Origin: Aselliscus stoliczkanus
Taxonomy: Eukaryota > Chordata > Mammalia > Chiroptera > Hipposideridae
Direction of reading: 5' to 3'
Assembly (NCBI GenBank): GCA_033961575.1
Contig: CM066728.1
Coordinates: 184,158,174 to 184,222,173 of the forward strand
DNA length: 64,000 nt
In this document: in pieces, positions 44,155-57,225 of the stretch
How the letters are laid out: each line of letters opens with the position of its first letter
Position numbering within the stretch: position 1 is the stretch's first letter
The notes under the pieces: model-generated
The model's input: only the letters and a program-made list of their open reading frames with translations
What the model was told of the DNA's origin: nothing
Databases searched by the model: none
Program-made: the position numbers and the translations under genes

Positions 44155-47100
44155 AGGGGCTCCTACTATTTAATGGTATATTAGGCATTTTTTTTCCTTC
44201 CTTTTTACTTTGCTCTTCACAAAAATTCTGCTGTTTAATAACTATTCTGCCTAATATTCTGTAAGTAATACTAAAAGTTTTAGAGGCTATGAATTGGTCT
44301 ACAGGCACAAGGGCACATACATACTCATGTGGGCTCAAGACTACAATCTAATTGTCAAGATGAGGGGCACTGAGAAGAAAACACCATCCATGGAGTGTCT
44401 CTTCCTCTTCACTGGGAATCCTGTGGGGATCAGACTTACTGAAGACCCTCTGCTGATTAAAATGACAGTCTCTGTTGAATCAGCATGCAAAACACACTTT
44501 GCAGCCTTCATCCGAATTCTTCAAGTGTTTTGATAAATAACATCCTCTGATTAAGTGTGTTTTGAAAAGGGAAGCTAACTGGGGAATACAAGCAGAATGG
44601 TGACTAGCCTGGAAAGAAGGGGACAATTATCCAACAGCAAGCAGCCTTCATATAAATAATATGTCTCTTCAGGACCCACACTTTGACAGCTGGTTGGAGT
44701 TTCATTCTAGTCAGCTGGGGTCTCTCCGCCTGGTTAGGTCACCTCCCTGGATGATCATAATGTCACAACAACGCAGAAATAATGATAAAGCAATGATAAC
44801 AACAAAGCCTATTGGGCACTGACATCATTTTTATGTCTTCAAGTTGTATGGTTTTGTAAATTGTCTCCACTTTGTAAATGTGCAAAGGCAGACTACAGGT
44901 TTCTTTTCAAAATGGAGCTTTTATCTAACAAATGATGCCATCAAAATCAGACAGTGATAGCAGTTCTTTTACCTCTCTCCTGGTAAGACATTTTATCATT
45001 ATTCTCCAACTGATGAAGTTTGAACTGTTTGTTCCAGAGGGATTATACAGAGTATAGTTTATTTGTAAGGATGCTCTGTTGGTGCAATGCAGAGAGTATG
45101 GAAATTCTCTAGTGAGTCTGGACGGGTAAGTAGTTCATATCAATAATTCAAAACCTCTCCTTCCTGAAACTGCGTTTATCTCAGTTACTCAGATTAGGAT
45201 AAAATATGGGATGTAATCACAGTTTCTTAAACTTTTTTTGCATGCTCTAGTGTCCTGGCTGCCTTTCCTCTTCACTTTACAGTCCTCACCACCAATATAT
45301 TGCTTGGGGTTTATTCTCCGTATTTATCTGTATATAGAGAGAACCTCTTGGGTCTCTCTCTCTCTTGATGCCTATGGGAACCAAACACTTAGGCCATTTC
45401 TTTTACAGGGAAACAGACAGATAGATAGGAAATTACAAATTTGGGGATGTTAAAAATGTTCCAGACTTGCTCCTTGGTTAACAGTCCCTGACTCCCTTCT
45501 GGGATGGTAACTAGACACCATATTGTTTTTATGGCTCCAAGAAGACCAATTCTTCCCCATTGTAGACTAAAGAGGTAATCCAAGGGAGAAAAATAAATGT
45601 CTGTTTTTCTCATTTGGGCACATTCAGTGTCTGGGGATTTACACTGGGTAATAATCATTTTCCTAAGCCTCTATACCTCACTGAAAAACGCTTTCAACAT
45701 TTCTTACCTATCCAGGGAGTGAAGGAGAAAGTAGATTCTTTGTGTTCCCATCTGTTACCTAAATGCTTTATGTGGGATGAAATGTATTATTGGTATCTTG
45801 GGAAATTCTTCAGTGATTTTATTTAGTACACAATAGAATTTGTAATTTAACAAAAACAGGTGCTCCCCTAAATTCTGCTTCCTACACACATAAAACAAAT
45901 TCTGTATGAATGTAGGTCTAACATTTGTACACTATAAAGGCAAAAGTTGTCTATAGGTATTGTATCACCATGGTTCTTATAGCTGTATGTGCCTCACAAA
46001 TTTTTCATACAACTTTTGTTTGAAATAGTTAAAGTGTATGGAAACAAAGCTTCTGATTTTAACAATCTGAATTTGAATATTTCGGGTAACATTTTATTTT
46101 ATTTTTTGTTTGCCATAAACTTACTACTTGTTATCTCTGGTGAGCTCTGCTATCATATGGTAATTTTAAAATTAAGTATCATTTTCAACTGAACCATTAA
46201 ATGATGAAATTTAAAATTAATTCAGTGATATGTAGGCAGTAGTTCATTCACCCTACTAAACTATGTTAGCCTTCTGATACTCATCAAAATTATTTATTCA
46301 GATTGTGTGGTGTGAGTCCAAAAGTAAAAATGAGTAAGCACAAAAAAGTTATATGTCCTTTTTAATATTGGTTTTTATGGATTCAGAACATATTCAACTT
46401 AAATTGGGTCTTAGAGAAATTAATATTCAAATTACAGGTGAGAACAACCAGACTCCAAAATTTCAATGACTTTGTACAGACTTATGATGAAAATCCTGAT
46501 TCTTGGATTTCTAGTCACCAGAACTCTAAGTCTAGAAACCGATGGTATTAGCACCAGCTCTGTCACCAACAAGTTGGTCAAGTAATAAAAGTTCTTCTAT
46601 TTTCTATTATTTTCAACATCTGAACTACAAAACATGGAGACCAGCTAGATACTTTCTAAAGTAATTCTGGTCCTAATATTCTGTGACTGCATTTATACCT
46701 ACTCTACCAAGACTGTTTACCTTTTTAGTTTAGATTTGCAGATAAAAATTAAGAGCTCCCACCCCTTACAAGGACTACTTCTGCAATTAGATTTGTACAT
46801 TCTGTACTATTAAGGGAGAATAGTTACTATATGAACTCTCAGAAAAAAATAATATTCTAACATGGATTTATGCTGCAGATAGCACAAATTTCAGGTACAG
46901 AAATATAATTACTATCACCTCCTCTCCAGAGTTGAGGAGTAAGCAGTCTTTCTGTGGAATATTAAAAATTCAGTATTGATTTCTGGCTAAGTAATTTTAT
47001 CATTTAGACACATTAATCATTGCAGTTTTCAGAGTGCATTGAATAACTGAAGATCAGTGGTTGGGTAAGCATGCCCAGTCAATGGTCACGACATGCAGGG

Positions 47101-47405
47101 AAATGGTAGAGAGAAAGAGTGTCTAGGAATCTGAAAGTGGCGTGATGTCCTTGGGATATTGTATTATCATTAAACCAATAAAAGAAGCCACTCAGTTACA
47201 AAGGGCATATAGGGTGAATGTACAAGCTTTTCTACTTTAGGTAAGACAGATTCATATATTAATACTTCAAAGATTTTCAGGAAAGGTATTCAGCTTAAAC
47301 CAGCAAAATCTAGTTTATTCTAGTAGGTGACTTTTAGGACAATTACCTCAAACAAACCCTTTGTGATGAGCAAAATGAGGCAGAGTATTCAAGGTCTTCA
47401 TCCTT
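44155..47405. other. Unique sequence, nothing recognised
   Basis: About 3.2 kb of unremarkable intergenic DNA. Frames such as 44294-44533 (79 codons) and 45389-45658 (minus, 89 codons) show no motif or splice context that I can support. Confidence 0.35.
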
Positions 47406-47411
47406 TCTATT

Positions 47412-47545
47412 CAAAGTGTGATCCACTGATGAGCTACCTGAGAATTTGTTAGAAATGAACAATCTCAAACACTCCTCCAAAACTACTAAATCAGAATCCG
47501 CTTTTTACAAGATGTGTATTCAGTTTGTGAAGCACTTGTTTGAAA
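47412..47545 (+). mobile_element. MER5-type hAT-Charlie MITE
   Basis: tcaaagtgtgatccactga, agaatttgttagaaatg, ctactaaatcagaatccgc, tttgtgaagcact follow the MER5A/B consensus order from memory. Ends are diverged. Confidence 0.72.
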
Positions 47546-48619
47546 CCTTTATAACTTTAAAAATATTATTTTCCCCAATTCAGGCCAAAAGAGCTAATTG
47601 TTATTGTCCACTTTTTCTGAATGTCATGACGAATTTCTTTAGCACAGAGTACCCTTTTCCAGGATAGGTATTTTCTCCATGTCATTTTCCCCTAAAGGTC
47701 AGAGGCCAGCAAACAAGGGAATGTTCCAGCCAAGAGCTATAGCTCCACCTCCACACCTGGCCTGTTTCCTACTCAGAGGTTTCCTTTGGGAGAGGAACAA
47801 AACTGCCAGCTTTATCACTTCACCTCAATTGCCTTTATTTAAAATAAAGGCACTGAAAATTTCAAATTTGTAAGGAAATAAAAGGTTGTTATTTTCCATG
47901 AAGAGGGAAACTGGGCTGGTTTTTGTTTTTGTTTTTTTTTCTTGATAAGAAAGGGTCCTTTACTTCTTGTAAACCTCTGTGAACCAATCACAGAAGCTTC
48001 TTTTTTGGCCCAAATGCCTTTTTATTTCTAGACTTAACACAAGCTCTTTCCCCTCTATAATACAGACTAAGCCAGTTTTGCTTTTGTTGAATATTAGAGA
48101 ACCCTGATCCTTTTTATAGCACTCATCTAAATGTATAATACACTCTCATTTGTGACATTATTACCATCTTGACACTAGAAGGAGCAAATATGTCTTATTT
48201 CTATGTAGTCTATTCCCTTTGCTTAGCACAATGCTTGACCCATAATAAACATTTAACAGTATTTGCTGATTAAATGAAAAAAAAAGGATATAAGACTCAA
48301 AGAGGTTAAGGAATTGCTCCAACTGTCACACAGATATGAGACATTTCTAACTATATATTCTATAGTTTTTTCTTCTACACCAATGTTTTCTCCCATTTGG
48401 CTACATCCCAAAACCAAATACATCAGAATCTCTGGATATGGACCCCTGCCTTGACATCCTTAAGGTCCTCCAAATATTCTAATTTGCAGCAGTGCTGAGA
48501 GGCACACTCTATACTTGGCTCTCTCTTGAAATATAACAATATAAAAATCTTCCAACATAATAAGAAAGAATAGCAATTGAGAAAGTCAGAATAAAAGCGT
48601 TACTTGGTAGGTACAAGGA
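47546..48619. other. Unique sequence with small MIR/MER5-like scraps
   Basis: MIR-tail words near 48215-48275 (cttagcacaatgcttgaccc) and 48295-48345 (agaggttaaggaattgctcc), and a weak MER5-like piece at 48400-48520. No gene. Confidence 0.4.
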
Positions 48620-48690
48620 ACAGAATTGTACACCTGAAACCTATGTAATTTTCCTAACCATTGTCACCAAAAAAAAACTTCAATTAAAAA
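48620..48690 (+). mobile_element. L1 3' terminal fragment, 70 bp
   Basis: CAGAATTGTACACCTGAAAC, taaccattgtcacc and an A-rich tail. Severely 5'-truncated copy. Confidence 0.82.
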
Positions 48691-50350
48691 AAAATGCTCT
48701 ATCTAAAGTAATGACATCTCAAAAGGAACTCGCTATCTGTCTTTAACTATTTGAAAGGTTTATTTTTATTACTGAGATTAGTTAGACTCATTCTATGTAT
48801 TCTCAGCAGGCAGAACCCAGCTACATATGTGCAAATTATAGGAAGGCAGTTTGGGGCTCAGTATGAGGAAAAAGCCTCTGAAAACTAGAACAGTGAAAAT
48901 ATATTGGACCGATTTTGCAGGTGATGAAGAACAGGTTGGATGTGTTTAGGCGAAGCTTGGGGTGAGTCGGTGAGGTCCAAATGCTGTATTAGGTTAGTTA
49001 AAATATAGCTGCATGAGATTCTGTGATTCTGTTTTTTTTATAAATATATAATAATAATACTAAAAGTAATGATAGTGAATATTTGTTGAATGTTTATTGT
49101 GGGCTCAGAAGTACCTTCAATGATTTATATCGTAGTATTACCTCTGATAAGCCTCAGGACAACTTGATGATGCTGATATAATTAATAGCCCCATTTTAAT
49201 GAGGAGGAAACACAGACATAGAGAGATTAGCAAACCTGCACAAGGTAATTAGCCAGAAATTATTGAAACAGGGAATCAAACTCAAGTAGTGTAACCTTGA
49301 AGCCTGAATCTAGGTCATTTGGTTCCAATCATCCATACAGATTGTTGATATTTATCAAACAATTGAATAAGACTGTTACTTTTATAGACATACATAGGTT
49401 TAATCTATCTAATTTCAGACCAAAGAACAAAGCCATTTGGGAAGAAAAAATTAAATTAAATTCTTCTCTTAAAAACTGAGAGATTGCAATCATATCTCAG
49501 ATACAGCAAAGGATGAAACTCAGTTTTGTTGGCTTAAGATGTTACCGAGATATGCTTGATCTCCCCACTGAGTGATTGAAGGACCAGCTGGGGTGCAGCT
49601 TCTCAAAGCCTCAACTAGGAAGTTTCACTAAAAAGTGTTTTATATTCTTCTAAATAACATTGCCAAAAAACTTTTAGGACAATAAAATACTTTCTTTGTC
49701 TGGAACTCTGCTATTAGATCTCTACTAAATCCACAGTTGAATTAGTTTTGGTACTCAGAGGTTAGGTTGGGTTGTCTTATATATGTCATCATATAGTTAA
49801 ATGTGCTTAAGACGTATGTATTTATATATCCTTGTGAAATGGATAGTCTGGGATTTGTATTATCTAGTGATCATTCCAGAGACTATATCCTCCAAGGATA
49901 AATAACAAGTTAAATATCTTTGCTTTCAGGTTGAAAAATAAAAGATATCCCCCTGATTAACTTTGTGAACTTTCATAGCTTATTCTTAGAACCTCAGTTC
50001 ACTCCTTTCCAAAGTGGAGAAATTTATGCCAACTCCAACAGATTCAAAGAGGAGTAAATGGAATAATTATCTAAACTACTTGGCACACTTCCTGGTTCTC
50101 AGCATATGTTAAGCAAGTTTTAATTGCTTTTCTTTTTACCTCTTTGATTCTTTGTTCCATCATCTTGAAAATGGGGCCAATAAAACTCACTGACTTCTCC
50201 TATCGTTCAGTTGTGAAGATAAAAAATGAATGTATATATGTTCAAATGCTGTGAAAACTAATTTACTGTTTACAATTATCACTATTAGTCATGCCCCTTT
50301 TAATTACTTAGTTATCTATTACTATTGAGTTGCTCTTGCATTTTTATTCT
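48691..50350. other. Unique sequence with two MIR pieces
   Basis: MIR on the minus strand at 49080-49275 (gaatgtttattgtgggctca, cccattttaatgaggaggaa) and a MIR-like piece on the plus strand at about 49940-50130 (cagttcactcctttccaaag, cttggcacacttcctggttc). The rest is unassigned. Confidence 0.5.
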
Positions 50351-50362
50351 CCATAAATAAAT

Positions 50363-50363
<1 letters not shown>

Positions 50364-50400
<37 letters not shown>
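50364..50400. repeat. (GT)n microsatellite
   Basis: 37-bp GT tract. Confidence 0.98.
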
Positions 50401-50403
<3 letters not shown>

Positions 50404-50604
50404 CTGTTTAAGGCACTATAGAGATATTACTGAGGAAAAAACAACAACTTCATAAAGTTAGATATGTTCCTAAGCTTGTTCCCAGGGAGACAAAAAAACT
50501 GGAAAGTGCTAAAACAAAGTATTGCTTTTGTAATTGCCAGCTACATTCTGTTTAATTTTGTTCTTGTCTTCCTGCACAGCTCCAGCATTAAGAAGCAAAA
50601 GAGA

Positions 50605-50990
50605 GGAGCGAGCCGAGTTGGTTAAGAGGACGAGCTCTGAGTAACAGGGTGGCTGATTTGATTCCTACATGGGCCAGTGAGCTGCACCTGAGCTGAGCTG
50701 CCACCAGGTGGCTGGATAGCTCAGCTGGTGAGAGCAGGTGCTCCTAACAAGGTTGCTGGTTCCACTCCTGCATGGGATGGTGGGCTACACCCACCTGCAA
50801 CTAAGATTGAACACGGCTCCTTGAGCTGAGCCGCCCCAAGCTGCTGTACGGCGGCCAGATGGCGACTAAACTTGGAGCTGAGCTAGCTGCGCCCTCCACA
50901 ACTAAGACTGAAGGACAACAACTTGGCTGTTCCCCTTCCCCAATTCTCCACCCAACACAGTTCCCTTTCCCCAATAAAATCTTTTTAAAA
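50605..50990 (+). mobile_element. tRNA-derived SINE with two heads, about 385 bp
   Basis: First head gagccgagttggttaagagg; second head from about 50705 (ggctggatagctcagctggt with ggttccactcctgc as B box); body; and 3' end CCCCAATAAAATCTTTTTAA. Flanks share AAGCAA(A)AGAGA. It is intermediate between single-head copies and the four-head copy at 28459. Confidence 0.88.
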
Positions 50991-52185
50991 AGCAAGAGAA
51001 GTCACTTTTTCGGCCAAAGGAGTCTCTCTTCTCCCCTCTTTAGTCCTACTTGAGATTAAGTTCCTGCTGACATTTTCTATACAGGGTGAATATTTCCACT
51101 AGTATTAGGAAAATTGACCCATTTTTGTTCTTATTCAGGCTTATTAAGGCAGTGCTCTTTCTTTTTCCTCATAACTATCCACTTCATTTCCATGCATGCG
51201 TTATTTTAGTTCAGTTTGAAATTTTTACTATATTTATGAACTGCTTGTGTTTGTTTTTATTTTGTTTTTAGAGTTCCATACCCAGAAAGGATGCAAGTTT
51301 GGGTAAAGTTAGGCCAACAGCTTTAATATAAAACTCTTCAGAATAAAAGCAATGTAGGCATTTTTCTCTAAATAAATTATGTTTGCACTCACCTGATAAT
51401 GATGAAGAGATAGACCTATGTTTGAGCATATTTATTATTATGAAGGTATAAAAAAACAAAGAACAAATTATAATGAATTATGTTATATTTATTAGTATAG
51501 TTATAAAACTGTTATGAGAGAAATATTTACTTCAGGTAAATGTCATGGCACTTAGTTATTTTTTTATATACATGATCAAAGAGAGAATGAGTACAAATAG
51601 ATTTTACCCCAATACCTTATACCAGCAGAAATAATGAACTTGACTTTTCCAGGTCATAGGAGTGATTTCCTAGGAATCCATCTTAATGAAATTAGAGAAA
51701 GCATCATCACAGATAAAAAGAATAGTTGACTATGTCCCTCTATACATGATTTTCAAACTTTAAAAAAATTCAGTCATTTGGATTGTTCAACTTAAGGAAC
51801 CAATAGTATCTTTCATTTACCCCAAAGGAGAAAATGGTTACATATTTTCTGGCAGCAAGGATCACTCCGCCTGAGCTGTAGGGGTAGGAAAAGGGGTTTT
51901 ATCTTGCAGGTTTGGAAAGTACATGGTGAAAGTGTAAAAAGTTCTGCAGTGTCTAATTTTTTGATATTTTTTTAACCATCCAAACCCCCATATTGAGAAC
52001 CTAAGTTTAAACACAGACTGATTTGTTTAGGCCAGAGGAGCTGTCTATCTCACTAAAAGTCATCTGAAATAGCCAGGGCTTTTAAACTTTAGCCAAGAGG
52101 AGTAAACTTCCAGTTCCACATTACCCCTGGTTTAAAACAGATAGAGGGCCTTTTCAGAAATACTTGGGATATTTAGAAACTGATA
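50991..52185. other. AT-rich unique sequence, nothing recognised
   Basis: No gene or named repeat. Confidence 0.4.
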
Positions 52186-52800
52186 TCTTTTTTTTTAATT
52201 AAAGTTTATTGGGCTTAAGAGTACTATGCTAACCAAAATAAGTCAGACAGAAAAAGTAGAGAACCATGTGATTTCACTGATCTGTGGTATATAAAACTGA
52301 AAATAACAAAGAAATAAGATAAACAAATGAAGAAACAAAAACTCATAGACACAGACAAAAATTTAATGGTTACCAGAGGGTAGGGGAGGAGGTGGGGGTG
52401 ATAGAAGAGGGTAAAAGGGATCAAACATATGGTGATGGAAGAACTGACTCTGGGTGGTGAATATACAATGTAATATATAGATGATGTATTGCAGAATTGT
52501 ATACCTGAAACCTAAGTAACTTTACTAACCATTATCATCCCAATAAACTTTAATTAAAACAAAACAAAAAAAGTTTATCTGTATGACAATTGTTAGCAAA
52601 GTTATATACGTTTCAGGTGTAAAATTCTGTAATACATCATCTATATATCATATTGTGTGTTCACCACCCAGAATCAGTTCTCCATCCATCACCACATATT
52701 TGACTCCCTTTTACCCTCATCTACCACCCCCTCTCCTCTTACTCTCTGGTAACCACTAAACTATTGTCTGTGTCTATGAGTTTTGGTTTTTTCATTTTTT
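52186..52800 (-). mobile_element. L1 3' end, minus strand, host of a nested L1
   Basis: The tail and first bases (TTTTAATTAAAGTTTATTG) lie at 52186-52210, and the rest resumes at 52579: gtatgacaattgttagcaaa, ctgtaatacatcatctatat, gtgtgttcaccacccagaat, ctctggtaaccactaaacta. It is split by the plus-strand L1 fragment. Confidence 0.87.
52210..52569 (+). mobile_element. L1 3' UTR copy nested in another L1
   Basis: agagtactatgctaaccaaa, tggttaccagagggtagggg, gaagaactgactctgggtgg, cagaattgtatacctgaaac, then CAATAAACTTTAATTAAAAC tail. AAAGTTTAT is present at both edges (52201-52209 and 52570-52578), giving a 9-bp target duplication within the host L1 tail. Confidence 0.88.
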
Positions 52801-53019
52801 GTCAACTGATACCAATCATCCAGAAATCAGCCTGATAAATTTCTCCTATAAACAGAATATAAATTGATGGTGATTTTCTATTTCCCTAAGGCAATTTCAA
52901 AGGTAGTTCTTTACATCTCTGAAATAGAACTTGGTGGTTTGAAATTGATCTATGTTTATTTTTTTGTTTCATTTTGTTTTTGTTTTGTTAAAGTGTCAGT
53001 ACGTTGAAAAGGGCAGGTT

Positions 53020-53220
53020 CTTTTGTTCAGGTAGAACTGAATTCTAGTTTTGCTACTATTGTGATTTTGGGCAAACTTCCTAGACGTTCTGAATCTCAGT
53101 ATTCTCATTTATAAAACCAGTGGAACAAAATCTATCTTGCAATTCTTGGAGGCAAAAAGGTGAGCATAGTACCTTATACTTAACAAATGCCTTATTATTG
53201 TTATCTGAGTAAATGAAATG
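53020..53220 (+). mobile_element. MIR SINE
   Basis: tgaattctagttttgctact, tgtgattttgggcaaacttc, gaatctcagtattctcattt, agtaccttatacttaacaaa follow MIR order. Confidence 0.78.
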
Positions 53221-54695
53221 AAGACCAATGCTGACTTACCAGGACTACACGAAAATGAATTATTTGGAGGCATAGGGATGGCTATTGAGATGTGTATGCA
53301 TTTTTCACTTTTAAAAATGTTTTCCAGATCTCCATATCACCAATGATACATAAGATTATTACAATAAAATTAAAGCAATAAATTTTTATAAAAGGAGCAT
53401 TTGTTTAGCCCTTGGACTCATACTCTCTCCATTAAGAAGTTCATAAACTTTTCTATTTAAACTTTTCTGCAACTGTTATTCACTGTCCCACTTTTCTTTT
53501 TTTTTCCTTTCAGAACACCCTTAAACAAGTAAAAGACAATTTATCCCAAATCATTCTAGCATGTCACCGTTCTATTTAGTGTTGTCGTGAATAAAATGAC
53601 AGCTCACAAATCTCAGCCCTGTTTTTGGTCAGGATTTTCTGTCCACAGTTCAAATGAAACTTCAGCACTTTCTTTAATGTCCAAAGTAATTTGGCAAACA
53701 GAATGTGAGAAAAGAACATTTCTTGCTTCTGCTATGCAAAGCCCATATGCTCCATAAATAGTACTTAGCATCTTCACGGTGGGGTCTGTGTGCACTCTGC
53801 TTTATAATCATTGCTACGGCCATTAGCATAAAAATGCTTTTCTCCAGTCTTTTTTCCATGCTTTGGTTTGAAATTTTATCCTAATTCATAGTTCAAGAAC
53901 TTTGCAAACAAATAAGATGCTGCACAGAATACTTTAGGCAGTTTCGATCCTAGTACTAACATGTACTTTGTAGCATGAAACTAAAGTTAAGCAAGCATAT
54001 GGCCAAAGACTGGACAAAAATAATATTATTCCATGAGACATATGAATGGAAACATTTATTAAGGTCATTATTTATAAAATTATTATTTATGCTTCTATTA
54101 TAAAAAATAAGGGCCATCACAAATATAAACATGTGTAGTATAATCATATATATAATATTACATATTATAAATCTGCATTATCACATATATTTTATTTAGT
54201 ATATATGTATTTAGTTGTGTATATATATATATTGAGTTACATATATACACTATATATATTTAGCTTAGTGTGTGTATATAAACACATATATTATATTCAC
54301 ACACATACATCTATATCCTGGTTTTATATTCTTGTTTCTTTTGGCAAAAAAAGTTTTTTATATAGATTTTGATCATTGAGATTACAGATAAAACATAAAA
54401 TATATAACTGCAAATGAGGTGATTGCTTTTTCTAATACTAGTCGCTTATGCAAGTTAAAAGAAAATACAAGTCTTTGAATCAAATCTTCCTTTGTAGAAT
54501 ATTATTACCATATTTTGAAGCTGCATATATCTTTAGAGAGGCATTATTATTTCACATAACAGGCAGAATTCTAAAGATTTAAATGAAATCAAATTTTCAT
54601 AAAGAGATTCTATATTTTAAATAATAAAGTGTTTTTATTTGCAATCTCACAATTGTGTCTTTTGGTAAGCAGTTCTTAATTTTAGTAAAGTTCAC
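53221..54695. other. Unique sequence with TA/TG-rich stretch at 54140-54320
   Basis: Low-complexity TATATG/TATACA at 54140-54320; otherwise nothing recognised. Confidence 0.4.
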
Positions 54696-54699
54696 AAAA

Positions 54700-55360
54700 A
54701 AAAAAAAGAAAAAAAAGACAACCAACTCATTTTTTAAAAAGAAGGGCAAAATGCTACCTCATCAAAAATGATAACCAAAATAGTCCATAAACCTACCAAC
54801 ATGTACTCGATAGTATCTGTTGTCAGGAAATGCAAATTCGAATAACTACCAGATATAACTACATATTATTATAATGACAAAAATGAACTGAAACACATAC
54901 ACATTTAGTAAAGAAACATACACAAGAATATGAATAGCAGCGTTTATCATACTAAATCCAAAATAGGAACCAACCAAATGTCCATCATCAGTGTAATGGA
55001 TAAATGTGTTGTGGTATAATATATTCATTCAGTGAAATTCAATAGGGCAATAAAATTTCACAAACTCCAGCTACACAGTGCAAAATGGGTAACTCTTACA
55101 GAAACAATATTAAAAAGTCAGACCTACAAAGGGACATACGCATGATATGAAGTTGAAAACCAGCATCATGAATGCAAGGGAAGAGAAGACAGACCTTAGG
55201 TGGTGGCTGGAGGTATGATACTTGAGGGAATATGAAGAAGGCTTCAAGGGTGTTGGTAATGTTTCACTCATGACCATGCTCATTGTAAAACTTCCATTAG
55301 CTGGACACATCATTTGTGGATTTTTTTATTAATTCAGTATAGGCTCTTGAAAAACCTCAA
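54700..55360 (+). mobile_element. Old L1M 3' relic
   Basis: Typical late ORF2/3' UTR words in sense: aggaaatgcaaattcgaata, caaccaaatgtccatcatca, gtggtataatatattcattc, gtgttggtaatgtttcactc. No open frame. Confidence 0.68.
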
Positions 55361-56776
55361 AAATAAGGGGATCTTTTATATGTAGAATAAATCATAAGAT
55401 TGTTAATAGGCAAAAAATAAAACACAAAGAACAAAGCTGCAAGTGTGTGCATCTTGCATTTTTCAGTTACTCTGATGTCTGTCCTTCATATATTTGCCTC
55501 TTTTATAGCACTTATTCCATTGCATTATGGTATTTATTCTTTATATCTTTGTGACTTTTGATTAGCCTAGAAGTTTCTCTTGGGAAAGGAAAAAAATATT
55601 ATACATACATGGATTTGTTAGATTCCTGTACTGTATCCTTTAGAAATGGGCAGCAGCAAAGCAAGACCCGCCTTTCCTGTGATCTGTGCCAGAGTCTTTC
55701 TGCCATGCCCACCCTCATGGCACTGAGCAATTACCACTGACCCCACACCAGAAGCCAGTCCTTACTCCATGTCTCTGCCCTCAAAACCTACTCCATCAAG
55801 GTTGGGCAATGAATAGACCCTAATACCAAACAGGCTGTCTGTCTTGAAATTTTGGAAAGGGGGTTGAGGATTAGGAATCAGTTGTCTGTTTGCTTGCTTT
55901 ATTTATTTATTTTTATTTTTGGCTGACAGTAGGAAGAAAAATTTTTCTAAACTAAGACAAGCTTTCCCCGCCCCCAGGTGTACAGTGGAGCAGAAAGGCA
56001 AATAAGTATATAGAAGTAAGAATGAAACAGAGACAAATAAAGAGGAGAGCTGGACAGAGTAACTTCTTTTGTTGCAACTTTCTTTCCTCCTTTGAGCTCC
56101 ATGTGAAGGCACACTACACTTCCCTTCTTTTACCAATAGATGCGTCATTGTCACCTAATCAAGATTCTCTATGCCCTGTCACTTGTAAAATCAAACAAAC
56201 AAACCCTGAATCCTTACTTTCAAATATGCATATGTTGTTTCAATCCATTATTTTTTTGAGGTTTGGAAAATTTGATCTATACATGTAAATGTATTTTTTA
56301 AATGTATATTTTTTTTAATTTTGTTCTTTTGAATTGAAAATAAAGTAGCAGCTTGATTTCTTACCTCTCTCAAATGAACCTCAGAATAAAATCTGATTTA
56401 CTAGGAGATGCATTTCTTAAAAGCAAGGAAATCTCATTCTATATTTTATCCCCAATATTTAGTAGAGTCTGATATAAAGAAAGATCCCAAAAATGTTGAC
56501 TGAATAAGTGAACAATCCTGACATGCAGAAAGTCTCTCCACCTGTGGCAAGAAAATCATGAGAGTCCCCTGCGGGGCATGATTGCTTGTTATAGGGGAAG
56601 AATACAGGTGTGGTTGTTATAGGGGAAGAATTTGGGGTGAATAATGAGGATTTAGTAATGGGCAGGATAAACTCTTAACAGGAATTGGGGAACACTTGAT
56701 AATTGCCTTCTGAGAAACTGGCTCCATAGCTCAAAAAATAATGTCAATTAGAAAAGTTAATTTGCTGTCTAAATAG
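55361..56776. other. Unique sequence; 28-bp tandem duplication near 56588
   Basis: ttgttataggggaagaat occurs twice about 28 bp apart (near 56587 and 56615). No gene. Confidence 0.45.
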
Positions 56777-56885
56777 TCTTCCTTCCTTCCTTCCTTCCTT
56801 CCTTCCTTCCTTCCTTCCTTCCTTCCTTCCTTCCTTCCTTCCTTCCTTCCTTCCTTTCTCTCCCTCACTCTCTCTCTCTCTTTCT
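56777..56885. repeat. (TTCC)n microsatellite with CT-rich end
   Basis: About 79 bp of TTCC units followed by TTTCTCTCCCTCAC and a short CT run. Confidence 0.98.
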
Positions 56886-56929
56886 TTTCATTTATTTATT
56901 TTTTTACCTACACCAAATGTGGTCATCAA

Positions 56930-57225
56930 AAGAGGCTCTTTGGAAGTTTACATTTGAAAACCAAATTTCCTCTCTTGTTTCCCTGCTCACGCTCCAGAAT
57001 GCCACATTTGAAGGCTCATGATTTGCTGGAACAATGCCGCAGACAGAACTGTGCATAGCAGCTGCATGTTTATGTCTGATCCACAGACAGGAAGATGTGT
57101 CCATGAAACATGAGAATGTGATTAGAAAAGCTTTGAAATGAGCAATAATGTGTAAGCAAGCACAAGATTGGCTATGCTGAACCTGGAAGCCAAAAATAGT
57201 GCAAGGCACTCAATTTCAATTTTAA
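56930..57225. other. Complex unique block, candidate conserved element
   Basis: About 300 bp of high-complexity sequence without simple repeats in an AT-rich setting. The antisense 101-codon frame at 56904-57209 has no motif. It could be a conserved non-coding element or nothing. Confidence 0.3.
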
